From: JAGOTP01 sp964582475
GTDB taxonomy: Bacteria > Patescibacteriota > Patescibacteriia > 2-12-FULL-60-25
Length of the DNA: 64,000 nt
Reading direction: 5' to 3'
Assembly (NCBI GenBank): GCA_964582475.1
Contig: CAZOQS010000002.1
Span: 1 to 64,000 of the forward strand
The notes below the pieces were generated by a model. The model made no database searches and was not told the origin of the DNA. It saw nothing but the letters and a program-made list of their open reading frames with translations. The position numbers and the translations under genes are program-made. Shown here in pieces: positions 1 to 8,645 of this stretch (position 1 is the first letter of the stretch; every line of letters begins with the position of its first letter).

Positions 1-35
1 GGAATGGGTTGGGTGATAGCCTTTAGTGGAGTGGA

Positions 36-617
36 GTGTTGGTGCTCGTCTATGCGTATTTTGGAGGAAGGGGAATCGACGCCCTCAGGGATGCACCACG
101 GAGACAGCTCATCGTCACGGTTGCGGGCATTTTAGCGACGCTCACCTTCACCTACCCGATGCTCTTTGGGTTCTGGGGGCAGCTCAAACCGGTCTGGTAT
201 CCAGATTCCTGGTATCAGGCGAATGAAGTGCTGAAACGGGACAAAGACTGCAAAGCACTCTTCTTGCCGTGGCATGCGTATTTCACGTTGAAATTTAATC
301 GAGATCTCCTCACGGCGAGCCCAGCCCGAGATTTCTTTGATTGTGAGCTTGTGATGAGCCGTCAGATCGAGATTGGGGGCATTGGTCAGCAGGGTCCGCT
401 GGATCCGGCCTACGACGCAATCGAAGGAGTCGTCACGGGGAAAGATGGCTGGAATCCCGAGCAATCTCTCGCTCTTTTGCGCCAGAGCGGCATACGGTAT
501 GTGATTTTCGCCCACGACATCAAAGAACAGGACCAGTGGATGTACGACTTTTTGAATCAACCCAGCCTAAAATTGTACACATGGGACGGGTTGACGCTCT
601 ACCAACTCACCAACTAA
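36..617 (+). CDS. C-terminal part of a large membrane protein (YfhO/glycosyltransferase-like), possibly frameshifted
   Basis: Only the 3' end of the gene is visible. The readable product starts with a transmembrane segment, has a second one around residues 28-48, and ends in a soluble extracytoplasmic domain of about 140 residues. This layout (a polytopic membrane region, then a soluble tail ending near a conserved 'YVIFAHD' strand) resembles YfhO-like or GT-C-type membrane proteins of glycan synthesis, but I cannot name the family. A TAG at 24-26 closes this frame upstream. Another frame across bases 1-35 reads like membrane-protein sequence (GMGWVIAFSGV), so a frameshift or assembly error near base 30 is likely. 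The start at 36 (GTG) is only the first available codon. Confidence 0.45.
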   Translation: MLVLVYAYFGGRGIDALRDAPRRQLIVTVAGILATLTFTYPMLFGFWGQLKPVWYPDSWYQANEVLKRDKDCKALFLPWHAYFTLKFNRDLLTASPARDFFDCELVMSRQIEIGGIGQQGPLDPAYDAIEGVVTGKDGWNPEQSLALLRQSGIRYVIFAHDIKEQDQWMYDFLNQPSLKLYTWDGLTLYQLTN

Positions 618-661
618 AGTGTGCCTGTTATTTTGTAACTCTTTTCATGCATTCTATAAAT

Positions 662-1534
662 ATGTTGAAAGCAAAAACCGCGGTGGTCGCGCTCGCGCTC
701 ATTGTTGGGACGCTGTCGGTCTCATCGGTCGCTTCCGCTCAGGTTGGATACGGTGGAGGCGGTAGCTCTGGGGGAAAGGGTGGAATTGGTGGTGGTGGCG
801 CCGGAGGCGGGGCAAGCTGTTTTCAGTCGCTGACTCCTCCTGCAGAAGGGTTCCGCGTCCAGATCTCCAACGAGAATGGCACGGTCTTTAGCCGTCTCGT
901 GCAGTTGACGATCAATCCAGGCAGCGCACGCCGCATGGCCATCTCAAATGATGCCTCGTTCAGCAACGCCTCGATCGAACCCGCGAACGGATCCAAGGAT
1001 TGGACCTTGTCCGAAGGCGAAGGAGCGAAGTTGGTCTACGTTCGTTTCTATGACGAGTGTGGTATTTCCACCACACCTGTGAGTGCTGGTGTTATTTTCA
1101 CCGCCACACGTCCAACGCCTGTTGCTCCAACCCCAGCTCCAGGGACTCCATCCACGGACGGCGGCGTCGTCTTAGGTGAACGGATTAACCAGGTTGATGA
1201 ATTGATCGCTGCGTTGCGTTACGGCCGTCGTGATGCACGTGTTTTGACTCTCCAGAACGAATTGGTGCGCTTGGGCTTCATGCCACGCGGCTGGCGCTCG
1301 ACGAACTACTACGGTCCAGTCACATTGGCTGCAGTGACACGCTACGTTGACCGCAACAACGCTGATGTTGCTGAAATGATTGGTCGCTTGAAGTATGGTC
1401 AGACTCACCCAGACGTTCGTCGCTTGGGCCGTCAGTTGATCGCGAGCGGTCACTTGCCAAAGGGGACACGTCTCTCAAGCTACTACGGAGTCGCGATTCG
1501 CAACGCCGTCGCTCGCTACCAGGCAAGCCGCTAA
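662..1534 (+). CDS. Secreted protein with two peptidoglycan-binding-like repeats
   Basis: A 290-residue exported protein. ATG 662 is chosen because it opens a clear signal peptide (MLKAKTAVV...VASAQ), cleaved near residue 25. A glycine-rich stretch follows, then a beta-rich domain with two cysteines. The C-terminus carries two tandem PG_binding_1-like repeats, each with the pattern 'LRYG...DARVLTLQNELVRLG ... YYGPVTLAAVTRY', about 65 residues apart. It probably binds cell wall or another envelope polymer. There is no clear Shine-Dalgarno before the start. A strong hairpin terminator follows the stop, so the gene forms its own unit. Function beyond wall binding is unknown. Confidence 0.8.
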   Translation: MLKAKTAVVALALIVGTLSVSSVASAQVGYGGGGSSGGKGGIGGGGAGGGASCFQSLTPPAEGFRVQISNENGTVFSRLVQLTINPGSARRMAISNDASFSNASIEPANGSKDWTLSEGEGAKLVYVRFYDECGISTTPVSAGVIFTATRPTPVAPTPAPGTPSTDGGVVLGERINQVDELIAALRYGRRDARVLTLQNELVRLGFMPRGWRSTNYYGPVTLAAVTRYVDRNNADVAEMIGRLKYGQTHPDVRRLGRQLIASGHLPKGTRLSSYYGVAIRNAVARYQASR

Positions 1535-1551
1535 GCAAGAATGAAAAAAAG

Positions 1552-1585
1552 AAAACGTAGGGCCTCCGGGTCCTACGTTTTTTTG
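1552..1585 (+). terminator. Intrinsic terminator after the PG-binding protein
   Basis: The stem AAAACGTAGG pairs with CCTACGTTTT around a ten-base loop and runs into a stretch of seven or more T. This is a textbook rho-independent terminator 17 bases after the stop. Confidence 0.9.
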
Positions 1586-1629
1586 TTTCCGCATGGTATT
1601 CTGGGGTCGTTAGGCTCTTTTTTGCGCTC

Positions 1630-3075
1630 ATGCACCCGCACGTTCGCCGCGCGCACCGCACGTTGAAGAAATACTTCATTCCTCACAAGGGGAACAAGTA
1701 TCACCCACATGCGCTGCATACCAAGCATACAGCCCTGTATGCGCTCTTATTTACGATCCTCAAGGTCGTTTTGATCGTGGTGGCAGTCTTGGTTCCGGCG
1801 GAGGCATTTATCGCCCCAGATGTCTTGTCTGACCAGGGGGCAAAGATCATCGCGCGTACGAACCAGGTCCGTGTAGAACAAGGATTGCCCGCGCTCAAGA
1901 CAGACTCCCTTCTGATTCGGTCTGCAACAGCCAAGGCGACGGACATGGGCCAGAAAGAGTACTTTAGCCATGTCAGCCCCGATGGGCATCGTTTGGGCTA
2001 TTTCTTGGCTCGGGCTGGATATGCCTACTCCGAAGCAGGGGAGAACTTGGCAATGGGCTTTTCAGATGCAGACGGAGCCATGAACGGCTGGATGAAGAGT
2101 CCAACCCATTACGCAAACTTGGTGGACCCGACGTTCACAGACCTAGGGGTCGGGCTTGAGGGCGGAATCTATCAAGGCAAGCCGACGGTTTTTGTGGCGC
2201 AGCACTTCGGGTTGCGACAGGCGATGATTCAGGCCGCTCCTATCGAGAAAATACAGGCGCCAACTCCAACCCCAGCACCAATAGTCGAGCCTGCGAATCA
2301 GCATCCAGCGCCGGTTGATTCGAGCGTGCAAATGCAGATCGCGTCCCGGCCAATCGAAGCGAAGAAGCCTGAAGCGGTTAAGCCTGCGCAGGTCGCGGTT
2401 GCAGCTCCGGTAAAACCGGTTGCGCCTCGAGCTCAGCCAGTCCGCCCCGCAACGCCAGCGCCCGTACCAACACCAACACCAACACCATCCCCAGCACCTG
2501 CACCGGTACCAGTCCAAATTGTGGAAGCGCCTTCCGTTGATGATGTGCGCGCTGATCTTGTTCCGTATCGCTACGACACAGAACGTTCCTATGTCGGGTG
2601 GGAAGACAAGGAGGACCGAACGCTGATCGAGGCGCAGGCGGTGATTGAAGGTGAGGTAGAGTCGGCGAGTGTGATCGTGAATGGCTATACCTTTGGGCTT
2701 CAATCAAAACCGGATAACGTCTTCGTCGGCGGAATGACCGTTCCTGAGACCTCGGATGCGTTGTTTAAGGTCGTCCTTCCACCAACGCTCAAAGTCACCC
2801 TCAAAAATGGAGAGACGTACGTAGAGGCGATTGAGTGGAAGAATCCCAAGGTCATCAGCGAAACCCCCTGGCAAAAGTATTTGCAAACCAAATCGTGGCT
2901 ATCAAAATCCATCCCAGTCTTTGAGATCGTGCATTTGTTCTACATCGTAGCGCTCGCAGTCCTGTCCTTGGCGCTTATCATCAACATCGTTATCGAAGCG
3001 CGAAAACAACATCCACATGTCATCGTGCAAACACTCGCGCTTTTGGGGATGTTGGTTATTTATATAAAGTTTTAA
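1630..3075 (+). CDS. Membrane-anchored CAP (SCP/PR1, YkwD-like) domain protein
   Basis: A 481-residue envelope protein. A basic N-terminus leads into a transmembrane segment (about 36-58), then a CAP domain (about 70-195) with the family's hallmarks: 'TNQVRVEQGLPALK', 'YFSHVSPDGH', 'GENLAMG' and 'MKSPTHYANL'. A long proline/alanine-rich linker (about 200-300) spans the wall, followed by a beta-rich domain (about 330-400) and one or two C-terminal membrane segments (about 425-480). CAP proteins are extracytoplasmic and common in CPR genomes; their molecular role is mostly unknown. An extended -10 (TGGTATTCT, 1594-1602) lies 27 bases before the ATG, with no obvious ribosome binding site. Confidence 0.85.
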   Translation: MHPHVRRAHRTLKKYFIPHKGNKYHPHALHTKHTALYALLFTILKVVLIVVAVLVPAEAFIAPDVLSDQGAKIIARTNQVRVEQGLPALKTDSLLIRSATAKATDMGQKEYFSHVSPDGHRLGYFLARAGYAYSEAGENLAMGFSDADGAMNGWMKSPTHYANLVDPTFTDLGVGLEGGIYQGKPTVFVAQHFGLRQAMIQAAPIEKIQAPTPTPAPIVEPANQHPAPVDSSVQMQIASRPIEAKKPEAVKPAQVAVAAPVKPVAPRAQPVRPATPAPVPTPTPTPSPAPAPVPVQIVEAPSVDDVRADLVPYRYDTERSYVGWEDKEDRTLIEAQAVIEGEVESASVIVNGYTFGLQSKPDNVFVGGMTVPETSDALFKVVLPPTLKVTLKNGETYVEAIEWKNPKVISETPWQKYLQTKSWLSKSIPVFEIVHLFYIVALAVLSLALIINIVIEARKQHPHVIVQTLALLGMLVIYIKF

Positions 3076-3143
3076 CTAGCGAAGATAAAACAGAAGATGT
3101 AGCTCTTGACGTCGAGTGCAGATTTATGGAACGGGGTAGATAT

Positions 3144-3971
3144 ATGACTACCCAACTTGTCCCACAATCGCTGCACAAAGATTTTGAATCGATTAAGAAA
3201 ATTGATGAGAATAAAGTTGAGTATTGGGAAGCCCGGGAATTGATGAGTCTGCTCAGATATCGCTCTTGGCAGGATTTTCATACGGCGATAAAGCGTGCTC
3301 AGGTTGTTTGTAAGAGTACTCAGCAGGACGTGCAAGACCATTTTAGGGACGTCCCTAAAATGGTCGACATAGGTTCAAAAACAAGGCGAAATTTAGCGGA
3401 TTACCACCTCTCTCGCTTCGCCTGTTACCTCATTGCGCAAAACGGCGATCCACGTAAACCAGAAATCGCCTTCGCTCAGACCTATTTTGCCGTCCAGACC
3501 CGTAAACAGGAACTATTCGAGTCTTTGGACGAAGACGGGAAACGTCTCTTTACACGACAGCAAGTGAGTCAGCATAACAAAGTACTCTTCGACACGGCAA
3601 AAAATGTTGGTGTCCGTAATTTTGGGAGATTCAATAATGCAGGTTACCTAGGGCTGTACGGACTTTCGGTTGATGAGATTAAAAAGAAGAAACAGATTGG
3701 GGACGATGACATTTTGGACCGCGCTGGTTCAACTGAGCTGGCGGCGAACCTCTTTCGGATCACGCAAACGGATGACAAATTGAAGAAAGATCGTGTGATC
3801 GGAGAAGATGCAGCCACGGGTACGCATTTTCACGTAGGAAAAAAGGTACGGCGTACCATTGAAGAGATCGGAGGGACTCTTCCAGAAGAACTTCCGCCTC
3901 AAGAGCCTATCAATGAACTATTGCAACGGAAGGTAAGCAGCTTGCCGAAGAAGACTAGGAAGAAGCCCTAA
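3144..3971 (+). CDS. dinD: DNA-damage-inducible protein D-like (DinD)
   Basis: A 275-residue protein matching DinD over most of its length: 'VEYWEARELMSLLRYRSWQD' near the N-terminus (BRO-N-like fold), then 'DHF.DV.KMVDIGS', 'DYHLSRFACYLIAQNGDPRK' and 'QTYFAVQTRKQEL'. In E. coli DinD is SOS-induced and reported to inhibit RecA filaments; that role is only inferred here. An alternative ATG lies six codons upstream (3126). I prefer 3144 because its reading starts at the usual family N-terminus. The gene is visibly more AT-rich than its neighbours and overlaps the convergent kinase gene by 4 bases, consistent with horizontal acquisition. No LexA-type box was recognised upstream. A perfect 30-bp palindrome lies inside the coding region. 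Confidence 0.85.
   Translation: MTTQLVPQSLHKDFESIKKIDENKVEYWEARELMSLLRYRSWQDFHTAIKRAQVVCKSTQQDVQDHFRDVPKMVDIGSKTRRNLADYHLSRFACYLIAQNGDPRKPEIAFAQTYFAVQTRKQELFESLDEDGKRLFTRQQVSQHNKVLFDTAKNVGVRNFGRFNNAGYLGLYGLSVDEIKKKKQIGDDDILDRAGSTELAANLFRITQTDDKLKKDRVIGEDAATGTHFHVGKKVRRTIEEIGGTLPEELPPQEPINELLQRKVSSLPKKTRKKP
3336..3365. repeat. Perfect 30-bp palindrome inside dinD
   Basis: The left half GACCATTTTAGGGAC is the exact reverse complement of the right half GTCCCTAAAATGGTC, with no spacer. It encodes the conserved DinD motif DHFRDVPKMV. It could be a protein-binding site, a cruciform or a chance product of codon choice. Confidence 0.9.
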
Positions 3972-4981
3972 TACACACCCGTAATACGCTCAAGATGGTT
4001 TTCTAGATGTTTGGAGTAGTACTCCACGCGCAACGTTTCCGATTCGAGCAGTGAGTCAGTGCGCATATTCTGCAACAAATAATGTTCGGTCATGGGCCAG
4101 AGAGAGTGTACGCTCTTCAGGTAGAATTTCATGATGCCTTGCACCAGTTCGTCTTTCGGGAGGGGATAGACTTCGTTGTAGGCACGGAGAAAGTGTTGGG
4201 CGAACTCAAATCCATCTTCGTGGTAATGTGGCGAAAAGCACATGAAATCCAGTGCGCGTGCGATTTCAAACGCACGTGGAGCGCGACAGGTTTTTTCAAA
4301 ATCAAAGACATGGCTGACCTCGTCGTCGGCGTTATAGAAGATATTCCGTCCGTGATAATCGCCGTGAATGAGATGATCATTCTTGATCCCCAGCATGTCG
4401 GGATGAATCGGATTCACACGCACCAATTCCTGTTTGAATTCGATCGATCGGAGCGCGAGGAGATCGTACTCACTGAGCTCCGGCAGGCGTGAGATACATT
4501 CTTCGATCGTCGCGGCTTTTTCCAAAAACTCCTCCCGATTCCAGCTTTTCTGTTCCGGGACGTCGATATCTGAATGGTCTTCTCGTCCAGCTAAATGAAT
4601 GCGGGCGAGCATGCTTCCAGCGGAGGCATGCGCTCTTGGGCTGCGTTCGCTTCGACGAATGATTCTTCCTTCCACAAAGGGAAAGAGCGCATATTGATGA
4701 TCTTGATCCGTGAAGATCGTCGTTTGTTCCTCATTCACGTAGGGCAGAATCGCGGGAATCCCACGTGTCGCAAAAAAGATCTTGGCTTTGTGAATCTCTT
4801 CTACCTTGCTTCGTTCAGGAAAGCCGTATTCTTTCAGAAAAAGCTTGAGCTTGGGTGTTTGCAAAACAAAATTGCGACTGAGAAAGCCTTCCGTCACGGA
4901 TTCCAAAAACGTCGCTTCTTGGGCGATGGGATAGAACGACTGTATTTTTCCGAGAAGGCCCTCGGGGAATGCCATATCCAT
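3968..4981 (-). CDS. APH/homoserine kinase II-type phosphotransferase
   Basis: A 337-residue protein-kinase-like phosphotransferase of the aminoglycoside phosphotransferase (APH) superfamily. The catalytic loop 'HGDYHGRNIF' (about 206-215) and the metal-binding 'FDFE' (about 226-229) are intact, and 'LFLKEYG' near residue 47 supplies the likely ATP-binding lysine. Such enzymes phosphorylate small hydroxylated molecules (homoserine, choline, sugars or drugs); the substrate cannot be told from sequence, and there is no resistance context. It lies 23 bases downstream of the Mqo-like gene on the same strand, so co-transcription is likely, and it overlaps dinD tail to tail by 4 bases. Confidence 0.75.
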   Translation of the reverse strand: MDMAFPEGLLGKIQSFYPIAQEATFLESVTEGFLSRNFVLQTPKLKLFLKEYGFPERSKVEEIHKAKIFFATRGIPAILPYVNEEQTTIFTDQDHQYALFPFVEGRIIRRSERSPRAHASAGSMLARIHLAGREDHSDIDVPEQKSWNREEFLEKAATIEECISRLPELSEYDLLALRSIEFKQELVRVNPIHPDMLGIKNDHLIHGDYHGRNIFYNADDEVSHVFDFEKTCRAPRAFEIARALDFMCFSPHYHEDGFEFAQHFLRAYNEVYPLPKDELVQGIMKFYLKSVHSLWPMTEHYLLQNMRTDSLLESETLRVEYYSKHLENHLERITGVY

Positions 4982-5004
4982 AGATACGCTAAGTCGGCGT
5001 CGTA

Positions 5005-6408
5005 TTAAGACGCGTAACCTTCTGGGAGCGAGACAGCTGGGAGAACGGTAGCTTCTTTCGCAGTGAAGAGCTCAGCCTTCATCCGTTCTTCTTCGAACGT
5101 GAATTGATGTTCCAGGAAGCCGATGACTTTCTCCGCATCGCGCATCGCGTTATACAAACACACGCTGGCGCCAGGGGACGGAGTCATGTTAAAAATGCTC
5201 TTTTCTCCGATGATCTTTCCTTCGCCGAGCTGAAGTTCATGCGTTTTGGTATCGACGCGTTGCAGTCGCATACCGCCATAGCCTTTTGCCGTTTTAATAT
5301 CTTTTGCACGGAGTGTCGGAACAATCTTTTGGACGTTGTGTACGAAGAGCTGCGTCCCAACCCAAGGGAGTTCGTACAACATGTTTTTGATCAGGTAGGT
5401 AAAGCGTACCGGATCAAGTAATATTTTAATAAAGCTTACCCAGGTCTGGAAATTTCCAAGCCCAGAGGAGCGAAGATAGTCGAGGGAAGTCTTAAAGTTA
5501 CGACTTTCGAGCACCGGATGAAAACGTGCGGTTGGACCCCAGCGGGTTGCATTCGGAACGCGAACATCAGGGTCTCCATGCACGGCCGCGAACGGCAGAC
5601 GAGGCTCTTGAACGGTGTAGACTTTCCCGTTCAGCAATTGTTTTGAGAAATAAAACGTTCCGGCAATCGGAATGAGCGAGAACTGTTGGCCGTAGCCTAA
5701 TTGTTTCGCAAGCAACAAACTATACGAATCCGCATTCACGACGAGAACCTTTGTTCTGAGCTCGCTCCCGTCTTTTATTTTGAGCGTATACGTTTTGTCG
5801 GCATTGAAGATGATCGACTCCACCTGACTATTGAAACGCACCGAAACATCCGATTTCACTTGAGTTGCGTGATCGACGAAAGATTGAGAGAGACGCTCAA
5901 AATCAACGCCATAACCCTGTTTCGTGCAGAGGGCGATAATCGGTTCCAGTTCACTTCGTCCTTCGACAACCTTTGGTTCAACAGCGGCGATGTCGGCACG
6001 CGAAAGTTTTTGAAGATCCGGAAAGAGTTCTTTGAGATCGGTGTAGCGCTTTTCGAGAGTGGCGACTTCTTCCGCTCCCACCCCGATGACCATCTTTTGT
6101 GTTGGAAACAAAATCTTGGCGCGTTCTTCCGCGGGTAGTTGTTCCGCATAGCGTGCAACCATCATGGCTGCTGGTTTTACCTGGCGAACTTTCTCGAGCG
6201 TGTAGTTCGTTTCAATGTCCCCAACATGCAACGTTTGACTGTTATTCGTGGCTTTTGAGTTGACCTGACCGGGGCGATCGTATTTTTCAAGCAAGGCAAT
6301 GCGCGCGATGTTGGTGTATTGGGCGAGCGTATAGAGTAATGATGTGCCGCTCGCCCCACCGCCAATAATAACGACGTCGTAGAGGGAGGAATCGATTGGG
6401 TGTGTCAT
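5005..6408 (-). CDS. FAD-dependent malate:quinone oxidoreductase-like enzyme
   Basis: A 467-residue flavoprotein. The dinucleotide-binding motif 'VVIIGGGASG' (about 12-21) is followed by the acidic strand-end 'LLEKYDR'. The stretch 'NSQTLHVGDIETNYT' matches the Mqo-type family, which oxidises malate to oxaloacetate and passes electrons to quinone. The C-terminal half has the expected second FAD-contact region near 'PSPGASVCLYNAM'. The start overlaps the stop of trhO by 4 bases, so the two are translationally coupled. With no respiratory chain or quinone pathway in view, the true electron acceptor and substrate (malate, another 2-hydroxyacid or an amine) remain open. Confidence 0.7.
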   Translation of the reverse strand: MTHPIDSSLYDVVIIGGGASGTSLLYTLAQYTNIARIALLEKYDRPGQVNSKATNNSQTLHVGDIETNYTLEKVRQVKPAAMMVARYAEQLPAEERAKILFPTQKMVIGVGAEEVATLEKRYTDLKELFPDLQKLSRADIAAVEPKVVEGRSELEPIIALCTKQGYGVDFERLSQSFVDHATQVKSDVSVRFNSQVESIIFNADKTYTLKIKDGSELRTKVLVVNADSYSLLLAKQLGYGQQFSLIPIAGTFYFSKQLLNGKVYTVQEPRLPFAAVHGDPDVRVPNATRWGPTARFHPVLESRNFKTSLDYLRSSGLGNFQTWVSFIKILLDPVRFTYLIKNMLYELPWVGTQLFVHNVQKIVPTLRAKDIKTAKGYGGMRLQRVDTKTHELQLGEGKIIGEKSIFNMTPSPGASVCLYNAMRDAEKVIGFLEHQFTFEEERMKAELFTAKEATVLPAVSLPEGYAS

Positions 6409-7418
6409 GAGGGGGAGAAAAACCCAGCTGTTTGTTTACGGACTCTCCAGTAAAGCGTGCGGCTGCGGCTGACGGTTATACGTTTCCAGCGTCGCAATTG
6501 GTGCTTTGAACGCTGAAGGAGAACGCCGGACCGCTTTTTTCCGGCCAACAGGACCGCTTTGGCTTCACAGCGACGTGAGCAGAACGCATCGTTACTGGTT
6601 GGCGCGCAGGTCTCGCAGATCAAGATGTGCAAATGACACTCGTAGTTCGCACAGTTCAAGTAGCGCTCTGTCTGCGACTTGCAACGATGACACGCGCCCA
6701 CGACTTCTCGTTCACCTCCAAAATCCATGAGGACACGCTCATCAAAGGTATAGAGCGTTCCCAGGAAATCTTTGCCCGGATACTTTTCCATGTAGGCATG
6801 AATGCCGTTCTCAAGTTGGTGCACGTTCGTGAAGCCTTTGTTCAACAAATAGGCGGACATCTTTTCACAGCGAATCCCGCCGGTGCAGACGGTGACGATC
6901 TTCTTGTCTTTGTAGGCTTCCAGTTTAACGACGGCTTTTTTCAAGTCACGCGAGGCGCGCATCCCTGGATCGATCGATTGTTTGAAATGTCCAGACACGA
7001 ACTCGTACGAGTTGCGCATGTCGATGACCACGAAGTCTTCGTTCTTTTCATACATCTCATGCAGCGCTTCTGGGGGAAGGTGGGGCGCTGTTCGGATACG
7101 GGGGTCCGCTTCTGCTTGGGAGAATTGTGTTCCAACAAGTTCTTTGCGTACGCGTACAGCGAGCTTTGGAAACGTCGTTCCGGTCCCGACACTCTTCTTG
7201 ATGTTCATGTCGGCAAAGCGAGGATCATTGCGGAAGTCTTGGATGAGCGCCTCTGTTTGTTCCGTGACCCCTTCGACGGTAGCGTTGATTCCTTCTTCGG
7301 CGATCAGCACACGACCCGTGAGTCCAAGTTCTTTCAAGCGGATTTCGAAACGTGCCGCAAACGCTTGCGGTTCTTCGATCGTCACGTACTTGTAGAAGAG
7401 AAGAACTTGAAACGACAT
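6405..7418 (-). CDS. trhO: tRNA uridine(34) hydroxylase / rhodanese-family protein TrhO
   Basis: A 337-residue member of the TrhO (YceA, UPF0176) family, which makes 5-hydroxyuridine at the tRNA wobble position using O2. It has an N-terminal acylphosphatase-like domain (about 1-95, with 'EEGINATVEG'), a rhodanese domain (about 110-215) with the catalytic loop 'CTGGIRCEK' (178-186), and a C-terminal cysteine-rich segment (about 240-290) with several CxxC pairs typical of the family. It is the upstream partner of the oxidoreductase gene (4-base overlap) and follows the SRPBCC gene by 4 bases, so the three probably form one operon. Confidence 0.88.
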   Translation of the reverse strand: MSFQVLLFYKYVTIEEPQAFAARFEIRLKELGLTGRVLIAEEGINATVEGVTEQTEALIQDFRNDPRFADMNIKKSVGTGTTFPKLAVRVRKELVGTQFSQAEADPRIRTAPHLPPEALHEMYEKNEDFVVIDMRNSYEFVSGHFKQSIDPGMRASRDLKKAVVKLEAYKDKKIVTVCTGGIRCEKMSAYLLNKGFTNVHQLENGIHAYMEKYPGKDFLGTLYTFDERVLMDFGGEREVVGACHRCKSQTERYLNCANYECHLHILICETCAPTSNDAFCSRRCEAKAVLLAGKKRSGVLLQRSKHQLRRWKRITVSRSRTLYWRVRKQTAGFFSPS

Positions 7419-7422
7419 AGGG

Positions 7423-7848
7423 CTAGCCTTTTTCAGCCAACATCTTCAGCACTTGAAGCGCATTCCGCCAGCCTAGTTCGGCATCTGCGTACTCTTCGTC
7501 TGTGAGGGGGATGGTGAAGGTCTCGTGGGCAAAGAGTTTTGTATAGCCAGCGAAGCTACTCAAGCGATAGGTGATCGTCGAGTGGACGGTCGAAGGTTTT
7601 GTTTCATCCAAAATGACCGGCAAGAGCAGGGTATGGGTCAGCTGCTTCTCGGGCTCGATTTCGAGAATCTCCCCACGGGTCCGCAGTACACCACCCTCAT
7701 CCTTCCAGCCGATGGACGAGCCAACCTTCCAATCAGACGCATATTCACCCCCTAATTTCATCGTAAGGGCTGGATCGGTAAATACCCGCCAAACTTGGGC
7801 AGCAGGCGCATCGATCCGAATCGAGAGTTCAAGGGAAGAATGGGGCAT
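7423..7848 (-). CDS. SRPBCC (START/AHSA1-like) domain protein
   Basis: A protein of about 141 residues. ATG 7848 (MPHSSLELSIR) is chosen over a TTG eight codons upstream because the domain begins right there. 'IRIDAPAAQVWRVFTDPA' is the classic first helix-grip strand, 'GEILEIEPEKQLTHTLLLP' the middle strands, and the last helix closes with 'GWRNALQVLKMLAEKG'. SRPBCC proteins hold hydrophobic ligands in a deep pocket; the ligand is unknown. First gene of the trhO/oxidoreductase operon. Confidence 0.75.
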   Translation of the reverse strand: MPHSSLELSIRIDAPAAQVWRVFTDPALTMKLGGEYASDWKVGSSIGWKDEGGVLRTRGEILEIEPEKQLTHTLLLPVILDETKPSTVHSTITYRLSSFAGYTKLFAHETFTIPLTDEEYADAELGWRNALQVLKMLAEKG

Positions 7849-7940
7849 GGGAGGTCGGCTAAGAATGGTCAAAAGCTTACCGTGAACGCTCCCCGTCTGT
7901 ATAGGCTATGAGGAAAAGAAACGGCTAGTTTCCCAATAAA

Positions 7941-8414
7941 TTATAGTTGATTGGAGACGTTCGGTGGCCCGATCCAGGTTCCTATCCACAAGATGAAAAA
8001 GATGAAGCAAAAAAATGCGAGGGCGAGAGAGGGGAGCCACAATTCAAGGAATGTGCCGATCAGAGCTTCCGAAGGGTTTTGTTTGTTGTAGTACACAGCT
8101 ACACGATCCCCTCGGTCGAACGGAGGAGGATTTGATCGTACGCGCGTAAACACCTGTCGGGTATCGCCTTGTGCTGTAGTGAAGACAGCTTGATGCGTAT
8201 AGGTCCCAATACGGGAAGTGGGTTGCTCAGAAAAAGACGAGGATGGTTCCTGTGGTGGATTATAGGTCGCGTCTTGAATGATGCCAGATGTTTTCTCAAA
8301 AAAGAGGACTGCCTTTATGCTTTGACCCGTATACCAACACCATGGAGCAAAAAACAGAAAAAATATGAGAAAGAGCGGCCAAGAAAATGTGCCATGGAAG
8401 GAAGGGAAGTGCAT
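7941..8414 (-). CDS. DUF3592-like two-TM membrane protein
   Basis: A 157-residue protein with a transmembrane segment at each end (about 9-30 and 130-150) and an extracytoplasmic beta domain between them carrying 'YTHQAVFTTAQGDTRQVFT' and 'GDRVAVYYNKQNPSEALI'. The latter matches the DUF3592 pattern. ATG 8414 is favoured over an upstream in-frame ATG because an extended -10 box ends 7 bases before it and the first membrane segment starts just after. A similar protein is encoded at 29083-29529. Function unknown. Confidence 0.7.
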   Translation of the reverse strand: MHFPSFHGTFSWPLFLIFFLFFAPWCWYTGQSIKAVLFFEKTSGIIQDATYNPPQEPSSSFSEQPTSRIGTYTHQAVFTTAQGDTRQVFTRVRSNPPPFDRGDRVAVYYNKQNPSEALIGTFLELWLPSLALAFFCFIFFILWIGTWIGPPNVSNQL

Positions 8415-8421
8415 GGAGAGA

Positions 8422-8430
8422 AGTGTATCA
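8422..8430 (-). promoter_or_regulatory. Extended -10 promoter, near-leaderless start
   Basis: On the minus strand TGATACACT (TGn plus TACACT) ends 7 bases before the ATG at 8414, so transcription would start at or next to the start codon. Confidence 0.5.
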
Positions 8431-8463
8431 AGAAGCGACAGTTTTCTGCAGTGAGCGAATAGC

Positions 8464-8487
8464 AAAACCGCCCTTTCGGGCGGTTTT
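8464..8487 (-). terminator. Hairpin downstream of tRNA-Ser
   Basis: AAAACCGCCC and GGGCGGTTTT form a 10-bp stem with a 4-base loop, 8 bases beyond the tRNA 3' end. It probably ends the tRNA transcript; the arms supply the short U-run. Confidence 0.8.
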
Positions 8488-8494
8488 AATGTCA

Positions 8495-8582
8495 TGGCGG
8501 AGAGGGGGGGATTCGAACCCCCGATATCTTGCGATATACTCGCTTTCCAAGCGAGCGCACTAGGCCACTATGCGACCTCTCC
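8495..8582 (-). tRNA. tRNA-Ser (anticodon GGA), CCA encoded
   Basis: The 88-nt minus-strand sequence folds as a class II tRNA. The acceptor arm is GGAGAGG/CCTCTCC, the anticodon stem-loop reads CGCTTGGAAAGCG with GGA at 8546-8548, and there is a long variable arm (TATATCGCAAGATAT) and a T-arm GGGGGTTCGAATCCCCC. The 3' end carries G plus an encoded CCA. It reads UCC/UCU serine codons. Confidence 0.97.
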
Positions 8583-8645
8583 AAGCGCCTCAAATTGTGG
8601 CGCTATGCTAACGGATTCGGAAGAATGAAGCAAGCCAGACCCAAT

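Noticed and set aside
633..660. TTGTAA-N16-TATAAA promoter before the PG-binding protein
   Set aside because: The hexamers look good, but transcription would begin just past the ATG at 662, so it cannot serve that start.
655..1534. Longer N-terminus for the PG-binding protein from 536
   Set aside because: It would overlap the end of the preceding gene and bury the signal peptide about 42 residues inside the protein.
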